Shown piece by piece: positions 22,009 to 32,608 of a stretch of DNA of 64,000 nucleotides; position 1 is the stretch's first letter; every line of letters begins with the position of its first letter. Location of the stretch: NCBI RefSeq assembly GCF_001540865.1, contig NC_033627.1, positions 5,983,389-6,047,388 of the forward strand, given 5' to 3'. A program made the translations under genes and the position numbers. This DNA is from Ananas comosus (Eukaryota > Streptophyta > Magnoliopsida > Poales > Bromeliaceae). The notes beneath the pieces were generated by a model. It had not been told where the DNA came from and did not search any database. It worked only from the letters and a program-made list of their open reading frames with translations.

Positions 22009-23277
22009 GCTCGACATCCGGGACAGAAGCGGACCATGGCGCTACTCGAGGCCGCCTACTATTGGCCTCGCATGCACGACGACGTGGAGGCATACGTGCA
22101 GACCTGTCTTGTGTGCCAGCAGGACAAGGTGGAGCGCCAGAAGCCTGGGGATCTCCTAGAGCCCTTGCCTACACTGACGCGTCCGTTGGAGAGTATTTCC
22201 ATGGACTTCATCTCCGCCTTGCCCAAGATGTGGGCGTTGGGGTTCATCCTCGTGGTGGTGGACCGATTCTGCAAGTATGGGACCTTCATAGCGGCACCAG
22301 CGGATTGCACGGCGAAAGAAGCGACGCGGTTCTTCGTTAGCAATGTGGTGAAGCTTTGGGGCATCCCCGAAAGCATTGTGAGTGACCACGACCCTAGGTT
22401 CACGAGAAAGTTCTGGACAGAGGTGTTCCGAATCTTGGGGTCGGAGTTGCTCTTCTCCACTAGCTTCCACCCGCAAACAGACGGTCAGACGGAGCAGGTG
22501 AACGCCCTACTAGAGAAGTACTTGCGGCACTATGTCAGTGCCAACCAGAAGGGTGCATTATCTGGATGTGTCCCAGTTCTCCTACAATCTGCGCGGAGCA
22601 AGTCAACGAACCTTAGCCCGTTCGAGCTGGCAACGGAGAGGCAACCACTCACTCCGCATTCTGCTGCTGCGGGCGAGCAGGGCCGCAGCCCAATGGCCCT
22701 CCAACTCACCTCTCACTTGCAGGAGAAGGGGGATATTGCGAGGGCCTATCTCAAGAAGGCAGCCCGCCGAATGAAAAAGTGGGCCGATGCAAAGCGGCGA
22801 CCCTTGGAGTTTGCTGAGAGGGACCGAGTTCTGATCAAGCTGCAACTACAGCAGTTCAAGGCTTTTTGCAAAGTGCACCGTGGGCTTTTGCAAAAGTATG
22901 AAGGGCCTTTCACTATCGTGAAGAGAGCGGGCAAGGCAACCTGCAAACTGCAACTCCCCGCCAACCTGAAAATCCATCATGTCTTTCATGCTAGTTGCCT
23001 GTGGCCCTATCATGAAGACGCTGAGGGCCCAAGCAGGGGCATGTCGCAGCGCGCTCCCGCCACCATGACCACTGCCATCGACAAGTAGGTCGAAGCCTTG
23101 CTGGACACTCGCACTATTCGGCGTCGCAGAGTCCCTAGGAGCGTCGAGTACCTTGTCAAGTGAAAGAACCTCCCGCATGGCGAAGCAAGCTGGGAAAAGG
23201 CTGACACTCTCTGGAAGTATCAGAATCTGATCGATGACTTCCAACACCAGCGCGCGACGAGGGCGTCTGTGCATTAG
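22009..23277 (+). pseudogene. Element B integrase with C-terminal chromodomain
   Basis: The zinc finger His and Cys residues (ARHPGQK and CLVCQQDK) are followed by the DDE core: Asp in SMDFISALPK, Asp in VSDHDPRFTRKF and Glu in GQTEQVNALLEKYL. The GPF/Y-like stretch is YEGPFTIVKR. The C-terminus reads VEYLVK-stop-KNLPHGEASWEKAD, a chromodomain that in this clade targets integration to marked chromatin. Stops lie at 23086 (TAG, CAG-like) and 23161 (TGA where TGG is expected), and a short frameshift lies near 22555. It ends at TAG 23275, just before the polypurine tract. Confidence 0.88.
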
Positions 23278-23288
23278 GTGGGGGAGGT
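23278..23288 (+). promoter_or_regulatory. Polypurine tract of element B
   Basis: GTGGGGGAGGT lies directly before the TG of the 3' LTR; it is the expected plus-strand primer for element replication. Confidence 0.85.
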
Positions 23289-23774
23289 TGTAAGGACTTA
23301 GAAATTTTCTCCGAGATTCCCTTTGCAATCACCCAAACACCAAAGCGGATATCTGTCGGAGGTTTTGCCTGGATCTTCTAGAAGCTTCTCTTTGGACCTC
23401 GATACTGATGGCGGAGGAACCGAGGAGTCGCTTAGAGTTTCTATGTTTCTAGAAGGCTTATTTATTAGGACTCTTGGGAGCTCGTAGCCTCCCTTTTGGC
23501 TTGTAGCTTTGTGCCACTTGGCATCTTTCCTTTTGCTTTATAGGCGGCGAGTGGCCTTTAAATAGTTGTGGCCTCCACCCCCCTCAACTCAGAATCCTCA
23601 TTTGTATTCTCCAACTCAAAGTAATAGAAGAGCTTTCTTCATCCCTCTCTCTCTTGTACTTAGTCTAAGGCGAGTAGGTCCTAACTTAGCAAGTAGAGAG
23701 GTAGGCTTGCTCACTTCGCGAAGGAAGGCGAGCGCCGCATGGACTTTGCGAACAAAACCGTTAAGTCCGTGACA
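23289..23774 (+). repeat. 3' LTR of element B (486 bp, complete)
   Basis: It runs from TGTAAGGACTTAG to GTGACA. Positions 23407-23774 match the truncated 5' LTR with few differences, so the insertion is fairly young. The sequence following (acggg) cannot be tested as a TSD because the left boundary of B was lost. Confidence 0.9.
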
Positions 23775-24543
23775 ACGGGCCCGCTACCGTGCACCGGTGG
23801 CCGGTCGGAGCTAGGAGCTCTCTATCAAGCCCGAAATTAGGTGTTTTGGCCCTACCTCACTATTTCGGCCACCTCGGAGCCCTCTGATCTTTCGGAAGGT
23901 GAGAACGGTGACCTAGAGTCATCACTGATCACCGTGCTAAAGTCGTCACTGATCACCGTGCTCACCTTAGTTTCTGTCGAAGAGGTCGCGACTCACTGGT
24001 TTTGCGTTGTCGCCCTCAAAACCTTTAGTCTTGTACTATATTCATGGCCCCAGAGCGTCCCTCGATTGTTTTTCTTGCCCGAGACAGCGAGCACGAGCTT
24101 CGCTACGTTGAGACCTATCCACCGGTGCTCTTGGTTGGTCTCGTAAACGCACGATGTACTCTATCGACCTTTTTTATTGTGCAATTTAGTGATAAATCTC
24201 TTGTTTAGGGGCCTCTTTGCAATTGTGACAGCAAGGGCTGTCTTGGGTAGCGTCAGCCCACATAACGTGACCCTCTGGACTGGTTGTCCAAGTTTCCGAT
24301 GACCTCATGAAATCAAAATTGATTTTTGAAGTATTTCCCAACAAAATCGTCGGCGGAACGTGGTGACCGTTGTGGGGTCCACTTGTTAATAGTGTTATCA
24401 CCCCAGGTGCGTCGCAGAGCCTCGTTGGCTGGTTACACTCACTGTCTCGAGTCTCCGAAGACAACGAGTGAGTGACGGAGGGTTCCGGTGCCATAAACAG
24501 CATTTTCGAGAACCCAAAACGGTACTACGTGCATTATGGTGTA

Positions 24544-24544
<1 letters not shown>

Positions 24545-24626
<82 letters not shown>
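24545..24626. repeat. (TA)n microsatellite, about 80 bp
   Basis: Almost pure TA dinucleotide. The frames translating to tyrosine/isoleucine repeats on both strands are artefacts of this run. It adjoins the LTR tail fragment. Confidence 0.95.
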
Positions 24627-24630
<4 letters not shown>

Positions 24631-24690
24631 TGACATATGGCGGGTCTGGGCACGCTACTGGGAGGGCCTCTGCCGGTCCCGGGGCGTGAC
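24627..24690 (+). repeat. Terminal fragment of an F1-type LTR
   Basis: It holds 'gacatatggcgggtctggg' and ends CCCGGGGCGTGACA, the last 60 or so bases of an F1 LTR, with no upstream LTR sequence; (TA)n takes its place. Confidence 0.75.
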
Positions 24691-25842
24691 ATGGTATATA
24701 TATATATTGTGGGCTTGTGGTGGCTGTCCGAACACCTAGGTTAGTGCGTTTTGGGACAACGGTGATTAGTGTTGTATTATCGTATCTTCCGAAACACTCT
24801 GTGGCAATCGGAAGTGTTTCGGTGGACTTTTTAGAACTCTCGGCAGTTTCGGGGCTCTGGGTTTAGTGTTTTAGAATCGTTTTGGTGGATCTTGACTCGG
24901 TAGGTCTTTTCTAGTTCCAGTCGATTTCCCAGCGTGCCTTGAGCATTAGACGATGCGACAATTTCAGGTGGGTGCTTTGATCCGGAGTCGGTATAGTGGT
25001 GCTAGCTCGATAATATTCTTCCCTTACCCTTTTTCGTTTTCTTTGCATATTATTGATGAGCATGCCGCCACTAGACTTCTGATTTATTTACTCTACTTCT
25101 GTTTGTTCATATATTAGTGATAGAGAGGTGTGAGACGATTGCATGATTTCTATCTATGGACCTGATTGGTCATGTATGGTCAGTTTGCCGATCTAGTGAT
25201 GTATTGTGGATAGGAGTTGTTTATTGACTTATTCTCGGTTGTTTGCCATCTCGTTGACCATTAAGCAATTTGCGTCGATCGTCACAGCTCATGTAGCATG
25301 TCACGTATACCAGCGGTTTGGCCACCATATGGGTATTCTTTTCCAAAAAAGTGGTCATCTTCTCGACTCGTGAGCCCCTGCAAGGTGCTAGCTAGGGATT
25401 TTATGCCAAGGGGGTGAGCATATGGTAACACTACCTTCGATCTTTAGACCTATACGGCGACGTACTTGGATATCGGTTTCATACGATTGATGCATTGATT
25501 ATTATTTAAAGTAGTGGTAGGTGATTATTGTTATTCATATATATCTATATTTATTTATCTACTATCGTGCATGATTATCTATCTATCTTAGTTGTTTTCT
25601 CTTGCCAGTGAGTACACTCGACTTCGTCGGCTTGCGGTACCCACTGGGAGACCTTTGTTGGTTTCTCACCCCCCTATTTCAGGTGACCTCGGTGGTGGGA
25701 GTCGGGACGGTGCGTGAGGTGCGACAGCTAGCGAGTTTTAGAGGTCCCGACAAATCTGCATCATCTATGGTTATTCTGATTCGACCCCCTTACATTTATG
25801 ATTAATAAATTAGACATTGTGGTTCAATTATTTGTTTGATTG

Positions 25843-28494
25843 TGTCACGCCCCGGGACCGATGCCAATTTGGCCCGACCCGAGCACGTCAAACAGACGCC
25901 GAACGGACAGAGTTTCCCCTATCCGCCCAAGGCTCATCACATGTACAAATTCAAACAAGAAATGCACTAGCGGAAACATACACATACGGCTTTCACGAGG
26001 GTAAGCAATAGCCATTAGTGAAAGAAAAAGGAAACTAAACATTCACAAGTAATATGATTCATTTTTGATCATATACATTGCATTCATCTAGTAATTTATC
26101 GAATTCTTACATTCACTACTCATTTCTTTCTTACATCACATTTACCTCAAAATAAGCTTTACATTCTTTCTTTACATCACTATCATCAAAATACAAAAGA
26201 TGATCATAAGGTACTTTACTACAAAATAAAACCCAACAATGGTGGCCTCTGACTAAGGCGCGATACCTTTACCTCGGTCGCTCGCCGGCTCGCTCGGTCC
26301 CGGCTCTGTGGAAATAGTGGGGTGAGAACTACAACAAAGTTTCCAGTGGGTTCGGCCTCAACATCACCGACTTTCCCACTAGGACTAACTCAGGCATAAT
26401 AGAAAGGATAAGTAGGATATAGTAACCAATCTATAACATGATGCTAATATGCCTGAACAATAGCAAGGAATATGCTCAACATTAACGTATGCAAATTATG
26501 CAAGTTCTTTCGTTCTTTATCTTTTTCACTTTGTTCTTTATTCTTTGCTCTTTGTTCTTTATTCTTTAATCTCAAGGCTAACCCGGGGGTTTCGCCACAT
26601 TAACTTGCTTCACATTAAGTCCATCATCGCAGGAACTCACCAGCTAGGACCGTCCTTACGGGTTTACTCCAACCCGGATGCATAACTCCGGAGCGCATCG
26701 CTCGAGGGGGAGCGACCACCCTCGAGCACGGAACTCATAGCAAGTATGATCATATCCTTAACTCAAAGGATTTATAAGTTCAATCTTGACTTTACACTAG
26801 CTCTAGTGTTCTTTACATCACTTTATATTGCAAACTTATGCAATCACATTCTTCACATTTCTTTTACTTTTGCTAACTCTAGCAATTATATTCTTTATTC
26901 CCCACATTACTTTTACTTTAGACATTGTCATTTTCATCATTCTTTACATTACATTGGTTCTTTGCATCACACTAACTCTAGTGTCTCTTTACTTTACATT
27001 TTCAATTGCCACTCGATCTATGTCATTGTGCCACTCAGTTCTTTTGCTCACTTTGGGTGCTCACATTTTCTCTCATGCATACATCTAGGGTTTCGACGTT
27101 ATTAGGTTCTCAACCATCTCATTATGCAAGTTGTACTCACAATCATGCAATCATCACATTTCATCATAACTTTACCCTAAAATGCATGCAACAATATATA
27201 GAACATATGCTCAAAGAATGACACATTAGGCATAGAGAGAATTTCAATGAGTTTGGAAAGCACCACCCACCTCGTAGGCTTTCAAATGTGCTCCGATAAT
27301 TTTCTTGGGATTTTTTAGACCCTTCGTTCTTTACCTGCGGCATAACGAAGCCAAATTAGGCTTATTCGGCCATAACTTTACATACACTTTTCGAAATGCT
27401 ATTCCGAGCGCACCAACGTGTCGGAAATACCCCCAATTAGGTTTCTAAAGGGTCAATTGCACTTAGAAACCTTTATGAGCAAAAGCCCCAATTTGGTGCC
27501 CTAGTTCCAATACACATATCAAACCTAGGGTTTGATCTCATTGGGAAGCAAAAGTAGCTTCATTATACACTAGATAGTCCACTAGAACCATTCCTAGGCT
27601 TTCCAAAACCCTAGATTAGATTTCACCATTAGAGGTGGTCCAAGCTCACCTCTATAGCAAATCTAGGTTTTGATCTCTAAAGAAGCAAAAGAAAGCTTCA
27701 AAACTACTAGATATTCCATTAAAAATCATTTCTAGGTTCATTCAAACCCATTTCTAGGGTTTTACTACATTAGGGTTCAAAGCTTATCTTGTAAGCTCCC
27801 TTTTCTTGCACTAGAGAAGAAGGAGATGGAGCCTCTTGGCTCCAAAAGCTTCTTCTTCACCTTCTTTATCTTCTTTTCCTTCTTTTCCTTCTTTTCCTTC
27901 TTTCTTCTCCTTTGTCTTCTAGAGAGAGAGAGGGAGAGAAGAGAGTGTGAGAGGGGGTGAAATGAGAGAAATATCTCATTTACCCTCACAACATAACCAT
28001 TGGGCTGCAAAAATGCTAATAAACCCCTCAACTTTTACTTTAATACACTGCCCAAACTGGGCAGTTCGCGCAGGCAGAGACCGGTCTCCCCGAGCAGGGA
28101 CTGGTCCCCGAAGGTCCACCCTGCGCAGCCAGAGCTGCCGCGCGCAATGCATCCGGTCCCTCTCTGGTGGGACCGGTCTCCGGGGGACCGGTCTCCGGGG
28201 GACCGGTCTCTCAGACAGAGACCGGTTCCCGAGAGCTAATCCTCCAGGACTTAGCCGATTTTTCGGCTGCCTGGTTCTGCACGCGTTCGGGGACCGGTCT
28301 CTCCCACCAGGGACCGGTCCCCGAGAGCTCAAAAACTGCAATTTGCAGATTTTGATCCCTAGCTCTCGAAAATCTTCCACAACTCACTTTTGATCACTTT
28401 AACACCTTCGGACTTTCCGAAGTGTTCCATCCTCGCACTTTGGTCAATTTGACTAAAGTTCGACATTTATTTCCCGAATTTTCGGTATATTACA
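25843..28494 (-). repeat. Solo LTR, family F2 (2652 bp), TSD GATTG
   Basis: On the plus strand it runs TGTCACGCCCCGGGACC to TATATTACA and is bounded by perfect 5-bp repeats GATTG (25838-25842 and 28495-28499). The sequence on either side is continuous family X. Its general plan matches F1 (stem-loop near the 3' end, AGGTGG donor-like site, purine-rich run, ACCGGT array) but the overall sequence differs. It has no internal domain, so it is a solo LTR. Small frames inside (for example 26746-27105) are compositional. Confidence 0.92.
28080..28318. promoter_or_regulatory. ACCGGT array in F2 solo LTR
   Basis: ACCGGT or one-mismatch sites start at 28080, 28100 (ACTGGT), 28152 (TCCGGT), 28172, 28187, 28202, 28221, 28293 and 28313. 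Pairs 19-20 bp apart (28080/28100, 28152/28172, 28202/28221, 28293/28313) recur, with 52-, 30- and 72-bp gaps between pairs; 28187 lies midway in the 30-bp gap. Flanks are mostly GGG/GAG and CCC/CTC, as in element A. Confidence 0.6.
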
Positions 28495-29112
28495 GATTGA
28501 TTGTGAAATTCTCACATAATCCTTATTGTGGATGATCACTTAGTCGCAAGCATTTGGATATGACTATTCTTTTGGGATTTCCGTAAGACGGTATTTCAGT
28601 TGTGTTATGTGGTTTTCTACCCCTCGAGGTAGTTGGCGTTTTCAAAATAATGGGTTTCCATATGGGAGACTGTTTTCAAAAAGGCTTTTCGGTTTTTCTC
28701 GATTCTTATTATTTCAAAATAAAATTTTCGAGTGGGAAACACTTGTAAAAGATAGAATTGGTTGCTGTAATGTGCATTCGCATCATGCTTCGCTTAAGGA
28801 GTGCTTAGAGCAGGCATTATTCCAAGGATTGCTAGCTGATTGATTGTCATGAGCATCTGCATTGTGAATGATATTTATGTGTGACTGAATGTTAGTATTG
28901 CAACAAATAATATGGTGGTATGTCGTACAAAAATAGGGGATACTCTGTTCGGGTGGACAAGAAAAACCTATATTTGTGGCGGGTCTGTTGTGTCTCGTGG
29001 TATGTTTGAAAAAAAAGAAAAAAAAGGAAAAAGATAGTTATTCTGCTAACTTTACTTTCGAACTGAATCTTTCTTCGAAAAAGCTTTACAAAAGAGACCA
29101 CGAGGCATGACA
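28495..29112 (+). repeat. Family X LTR-like repeat, copy III, last part
   Basis: It matches the end of copy II (5160-5400), including a 'ggttttctacc-ctcgaggtag' block and 'actgttttcaaaaa'. A possible LTR terminus, GGCATGACA, lies at 29104-29112, in keeping with the GTGACA endings of the other families. Confidence 0.45.
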
Positions 29113-29686
29113 AAAGGCTTTTCGAATGGTTTTTAATTAATAAATAATTAGAGTTTAAAAACAAAGCTTCTGGGTAGGGAGCACTTTTAAATAGGATGAT
29201 TGTTGTTCACGACATATTGATCTATCCGCGGAGCGACGAAGAGCATGAGGATCATCTCCGGTGAGTCCTCCAGACGCTTCGAGAGCACAGGCTGTATGCG
29301 AAGCTGGATGCAATGGGGAGCTGTTTAGGGCACCCAAATTAATTCTGGGTTTAGAACTCCCAAATCTGCATTTTTAGTGCTAAAGCAGGTTAGTTTCTAT
29401 TTTTCTTGTGGCTCATTCTACCCCTTTACTGCTTTTATAAAAGGTTATGGATGAACCCTGAACACTCTTTTCCTCCTTTCTTCATAGCAAACTTAATTTT
29501 CTTAGCCAAATTTCCCTCAAATCTCCTCAAATCCTTCCTTACTCCCTGCAGGTTGGCATTCACAACAGGAATTCCAGCAGCAACTTCAGCAATTGAGGAA
29601 TTGTGATCCTTTGGAGCTTCCATTTGCTGTTGGAATCAATTTCGTGTATTGTAGACTTGAAGGAGAATGTGTGGAGCAATTCTAAC
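29113..29686 (+). other. Intergenic/repeat sequence without a recognised gene
   Basis: I see no conserved domain. Part of it may belong to the F3 LTR that resumes after the TRIM, but its left boundary is not clear. The frame at 29406-29606 has no family features. Confidence 0.4.
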
Positions 29687-30236
29687 TGTTGGCTTAAATG
29701 GGCCAGCATCCTGCCCTGTGGCGGGAGGCCATGTGGGCCGAGTCATGTTCGAAATGACGTGAGGCTGGGTTGGGCCGAGTCATGTTTGAAGTGGCGTGAG
29801 GCCAGGTGGGCCGAGTCACAATCGAGACCCGTAGGCGCTATTTCTGTACGCTTTAAGTGAATTGGTTGCATATTTCTATCAGCTCGAGCTTTTGGGATTA
29901 ATGGTTAGCGCCAACGATCCGACAAGTGGTATCAGAGCCAGAGGTCACGGGTTCGATTCCTGCATGCTGCAAATATGTGCAGGTGCTGGAGGGAGGGTTG
30001 TTGGCTTAAATGGGCCAGCATCCTGCCCTGTGGCGGGAGGCCATGTGGGCCAAGTCATGTTCGAAATGGCGTGAGGCTGGGTTGGGCCGAGTCATGTTCG
30101 AAGTAGCGTGAGGCCAGGTGGGCCGAGACACAATCGAGACCCGTGGGCACTGTTTCTGTACACTTTAAGTGAATTGGTTGCGTATTTCTAACAGCTCGAG
30201 CTTTTGGGATTAATGGTTAGCGCCAACGATCCGACA
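29687..30236 (+). mobile_element. Complete TRIM retrotransposon (550 bp), TSD CTAAC
   Basis: Two direct repeats of exactly 238 bp (29687-29924 and 29999-30236), each starting TGTTGGC and ending CCGACA, flank a 74-bp interior. The interior has a primer-binding site TGGTATCAGAGCC (29927-29939) two bases after the first LTR and a polypurine tract GGAGGGAGGGT (29988-29998) just before the second. Perfect 5-bp target repeats CTAAC lie at 29682-29686 and 30237-30241. I count 11 differences between the LTRs (4.6%), nine of them transitions. There is no coding capacity, so it must rely on another element's proteins. Each LTR contains about three imperfect 'gggccgagtca-gttcgaa' units. Confidence 0.95.
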
Positions 30237-30241
30237 CTAAC

Positions 30242-32175
30242 TTCATTTAATTCAGGTTAGTAAAGTTAATTTGTTGAAGTTGATTTGAAATTGGAATTTT
30301 GAGCTGAATTTGAGTTTTCTAATGGATTTCTTGGACTTTTTTTTATCCAATTCTTGTTGTAGTTGGATTTTCAGATTTGAAATTGCTTCCCCACATTGCC
30401 TCACTAGTTTAGAAGCTTTCCTCACTAAAATTTTCGGATTTGAAGGTGATCAATTACATGCTGAATTTGAGCTTGAGATGCAAATTTTGGGGTTTTTGAT
30501 GGAATTTTTGAAATTTTAGATCCAGATTTTGGTGGAGGAGCTTTTGCTATGTCATGAGAGGATCTACCATATTTTTCCTACTATTTTGGATCCATTCCCA
30601 TAGAAAATTTAAGATTAGGAACCCAGATTTGACTCAATAAAGTAGAAATTGATATGTGCTGAAATTTTGGATTCTGGATCTGGGCATTTTCTAGATCCGA
30701 ATTGCAGATTTCGGCTTTTCTTGCTTTTTGAGTTGTGCCCTAGTGGAGCAACTTGTTTGGAAATTTAAACTTACTAGAAAAGGTAGGTTGAGTGATTTGC
30801 TGACCTCTAATTTTCAGATTTTCAGCAAAGAATTTCAGGATTAATGCTTGTTGTTTTGGGACAATACTGTGCTAATCTAGGCTCAAGTTCTAGGTGCCCA
30901 GAACTTGTTGTTAGGGGATCCGAAACTGGAATCCAGTTTCCTGCTGCGAGATGAAGTGGAGTTGATTCTTTAGATCTTAAGGAGGCTTCTTTCTATGGTT
31001 GGAATAGCTCTTTAGGTAGGTTAATGTCTTCCGAAATCTTCAAAATTCCTCCTAAGTTGTAGAAATTTCAGCATACATAATTTTGTATCAATCATTTGTT
31101 AGTAGTTCAACTTATAGATTTGCATGTTATTATATGAAATTTGAATTTGGAGCATAATTTAGATAATTTAAATGATTACTATATGCTGGATTGGAAATCG
31201 ACTTAGGAGAAAACCTACACATGGAACTTATCAGTTATTTGATCAGATTTAACTTAAGAAGCTATATTTACTATTGTATCGCCACTGTTAGTATATCGCG
31301 GATACTCAGATTAGTGTAGGTTGAAATTACGCTCGTGCTGAAATGTCAAATGAATTTTTACAGCAATGTTTTGGCTGTTTCGTGTTGTCAGGTGCCGTCC
31401 GGACTGACAGTGGACCCAGATCTTTGCTTTTTGCATACGATTGTGCCGAGAGCACGTAAGTTTTGGTTCTTTGACTCGTTTGAGCAGTTGAATTGAGTAC
31501 AGCCTGCATGAGCCTGATTGAGCTTGACAGAGATACGTTTCTATACTTGGTAGGGTCGCACCCTCAAGTGCCTCTTCGGAGTCTGACTTTCTTGCGTTGA
31601 TATCGTAGCAGCCATTTTGGTCATTCTGCGTAGATCAGCCATTCCCATGGGTGGCGTGCGGAGTAGCTTAGGCACAGGCTGGACTGGACGGTTGGCGGTC
31701 CCTTTTGATTGGGCCGGTGGTGACTGTTTTTCAACTAGTGATGCGTATGTATACAGGGAGCATGACATGAGTAGTGACAGTGTAGTGGTATAGTAGTTAT
31801 AGAGTTTTTCCAGCTTATCATATTGTTCTTTTACCTACCAGCTGTACTGTTAGTCTCGTAGGCTTAGTCGATAGGCCGTTGGGGTCGGTGACAGTGATCA
31901 CTAAGGACTACTTTACTTTATAGTAGTTCTCATACCCATAGTTGCCACCTTTTCTTACAAAGCCGTCAGTTGTTGTTGCTGCTTCTGATCGAGATAAGGA
32001 AGTCACAAGCTAGATCCTTCTCTACCCTAGTCGTTGAGCTAAAGGAGTACCATTTTGAAGACAGTAGTGGTTTATAGTCATGTACATACAATTGTATTTT
32101 GTTTCATCTACTGAAAGTTGTGAGGTGTTGATATTGTCCTTTTGGTTTATTTTACACATTGGATTACATGTATAT
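30242..32175 (+). repeat. Probable LTR (family F3), 5' portion
   Basis: No gene is visible. Near 31905-31929 it has the LTR stem-loop context, with GGACTACT and AGTAGTTC as arms followed by 'tcatacccat'. After removing element C the sequence continues at 42405-42569 and ends GGGGCGTGACA, which puts the stem-loop about 410 nt from that end, as in F1. So element C inserted into an F3 LTR. The left end of F3 was not found. Confidence 0.5.
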
Positions 32176-32589
32176 TGTCACGCCCTGGGACCGGCGGAGG
32201 CCCTCCTGGTAGCGCGCCCAGACCCGCCATATGTCTACACATATAAGGCATCTACAATAAAAGCGGAAGTAAAAACAAGAAATAACTTACATCTAAAGAT
32301 ATCAGAGCAAGAGTGATTCTAACAACTACACAAGAGTGAAAGAAGCATAACCAAAATAATAAAAGTAAAGTATAAAGTAATATGAAATCAGTCTCAAGTA
32401 CAAAAATGGTGGTTTCTAGTACACTGGTAAAACGCTTAACCTCTCACAAAAAGAAAAACCACGAGAGGTAGTCCACCTATCAAACAATCCCTCGGGAAGA
32501 ACGCTAGCCCGAGGCGATACCCCTTCCACGATCCCTAGCCTCTCCCGGCGTGGAAGGCTCTGAAAAACATCGAGAAAAAGAGGGCGTGA

Positions 32590-32608
32590 GAACTATAATT
32601 TATAGTTC
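32590..32608 (-). promoter_or_regulatory. Conserved LTR stem-loop (element C 3' LTR)
   Basis: The same 19-nt inverted repeat as at 20716-20734 (GAACTATAATTTATAGTTC), 414 nt from the LTR end at 32176. On the minus strand it is followed by 'tcacgccc', as in the other F1 copies. Confidence 0.65.

Larger units (their letters stand above)
23775..25842 (+). repeat. Family X LTR-like repeat, copy III, middle part
   Basis: It continues family X after the A/B block and aligns with 55600-57290: AGGTGAGAACGGTGA (23897), a 'ctggactggttgtccaag'-like block (24275), 'ggcggaacg' (24352), 'cacgtataccagcggtt' (25302), 'gagtacactcg' (25611) and a stem-loop at 25648-25665 followed by CTATTTCAG. It is interrupted by a TA microsatellite and a small LTR tail (24545-24690), and at 25843 by a solo LTR. 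No gene is visible. Confidence 0.5.

Noticed and set aside
23775..23779. acggg as target duplication of element B
   Set aside because: The left boundary of B is deleted, so there is no partner to compare with.
24439..24739. Tyr/Ile repeat proteins on both strands
   Set aside because: Pure TA microsatellite.
26746..27105. 119-residue Phe/His/Ser-rich frame
   Set aside because: Inside the F2 solo LTR; AT-rich composition only.
29927..29965. A tRNA gene
   Set aside because: Only a primer-site string and a T-arm-like B box; no acceptor or anticodon arms can be folded. It belongs to the TRIM interior.
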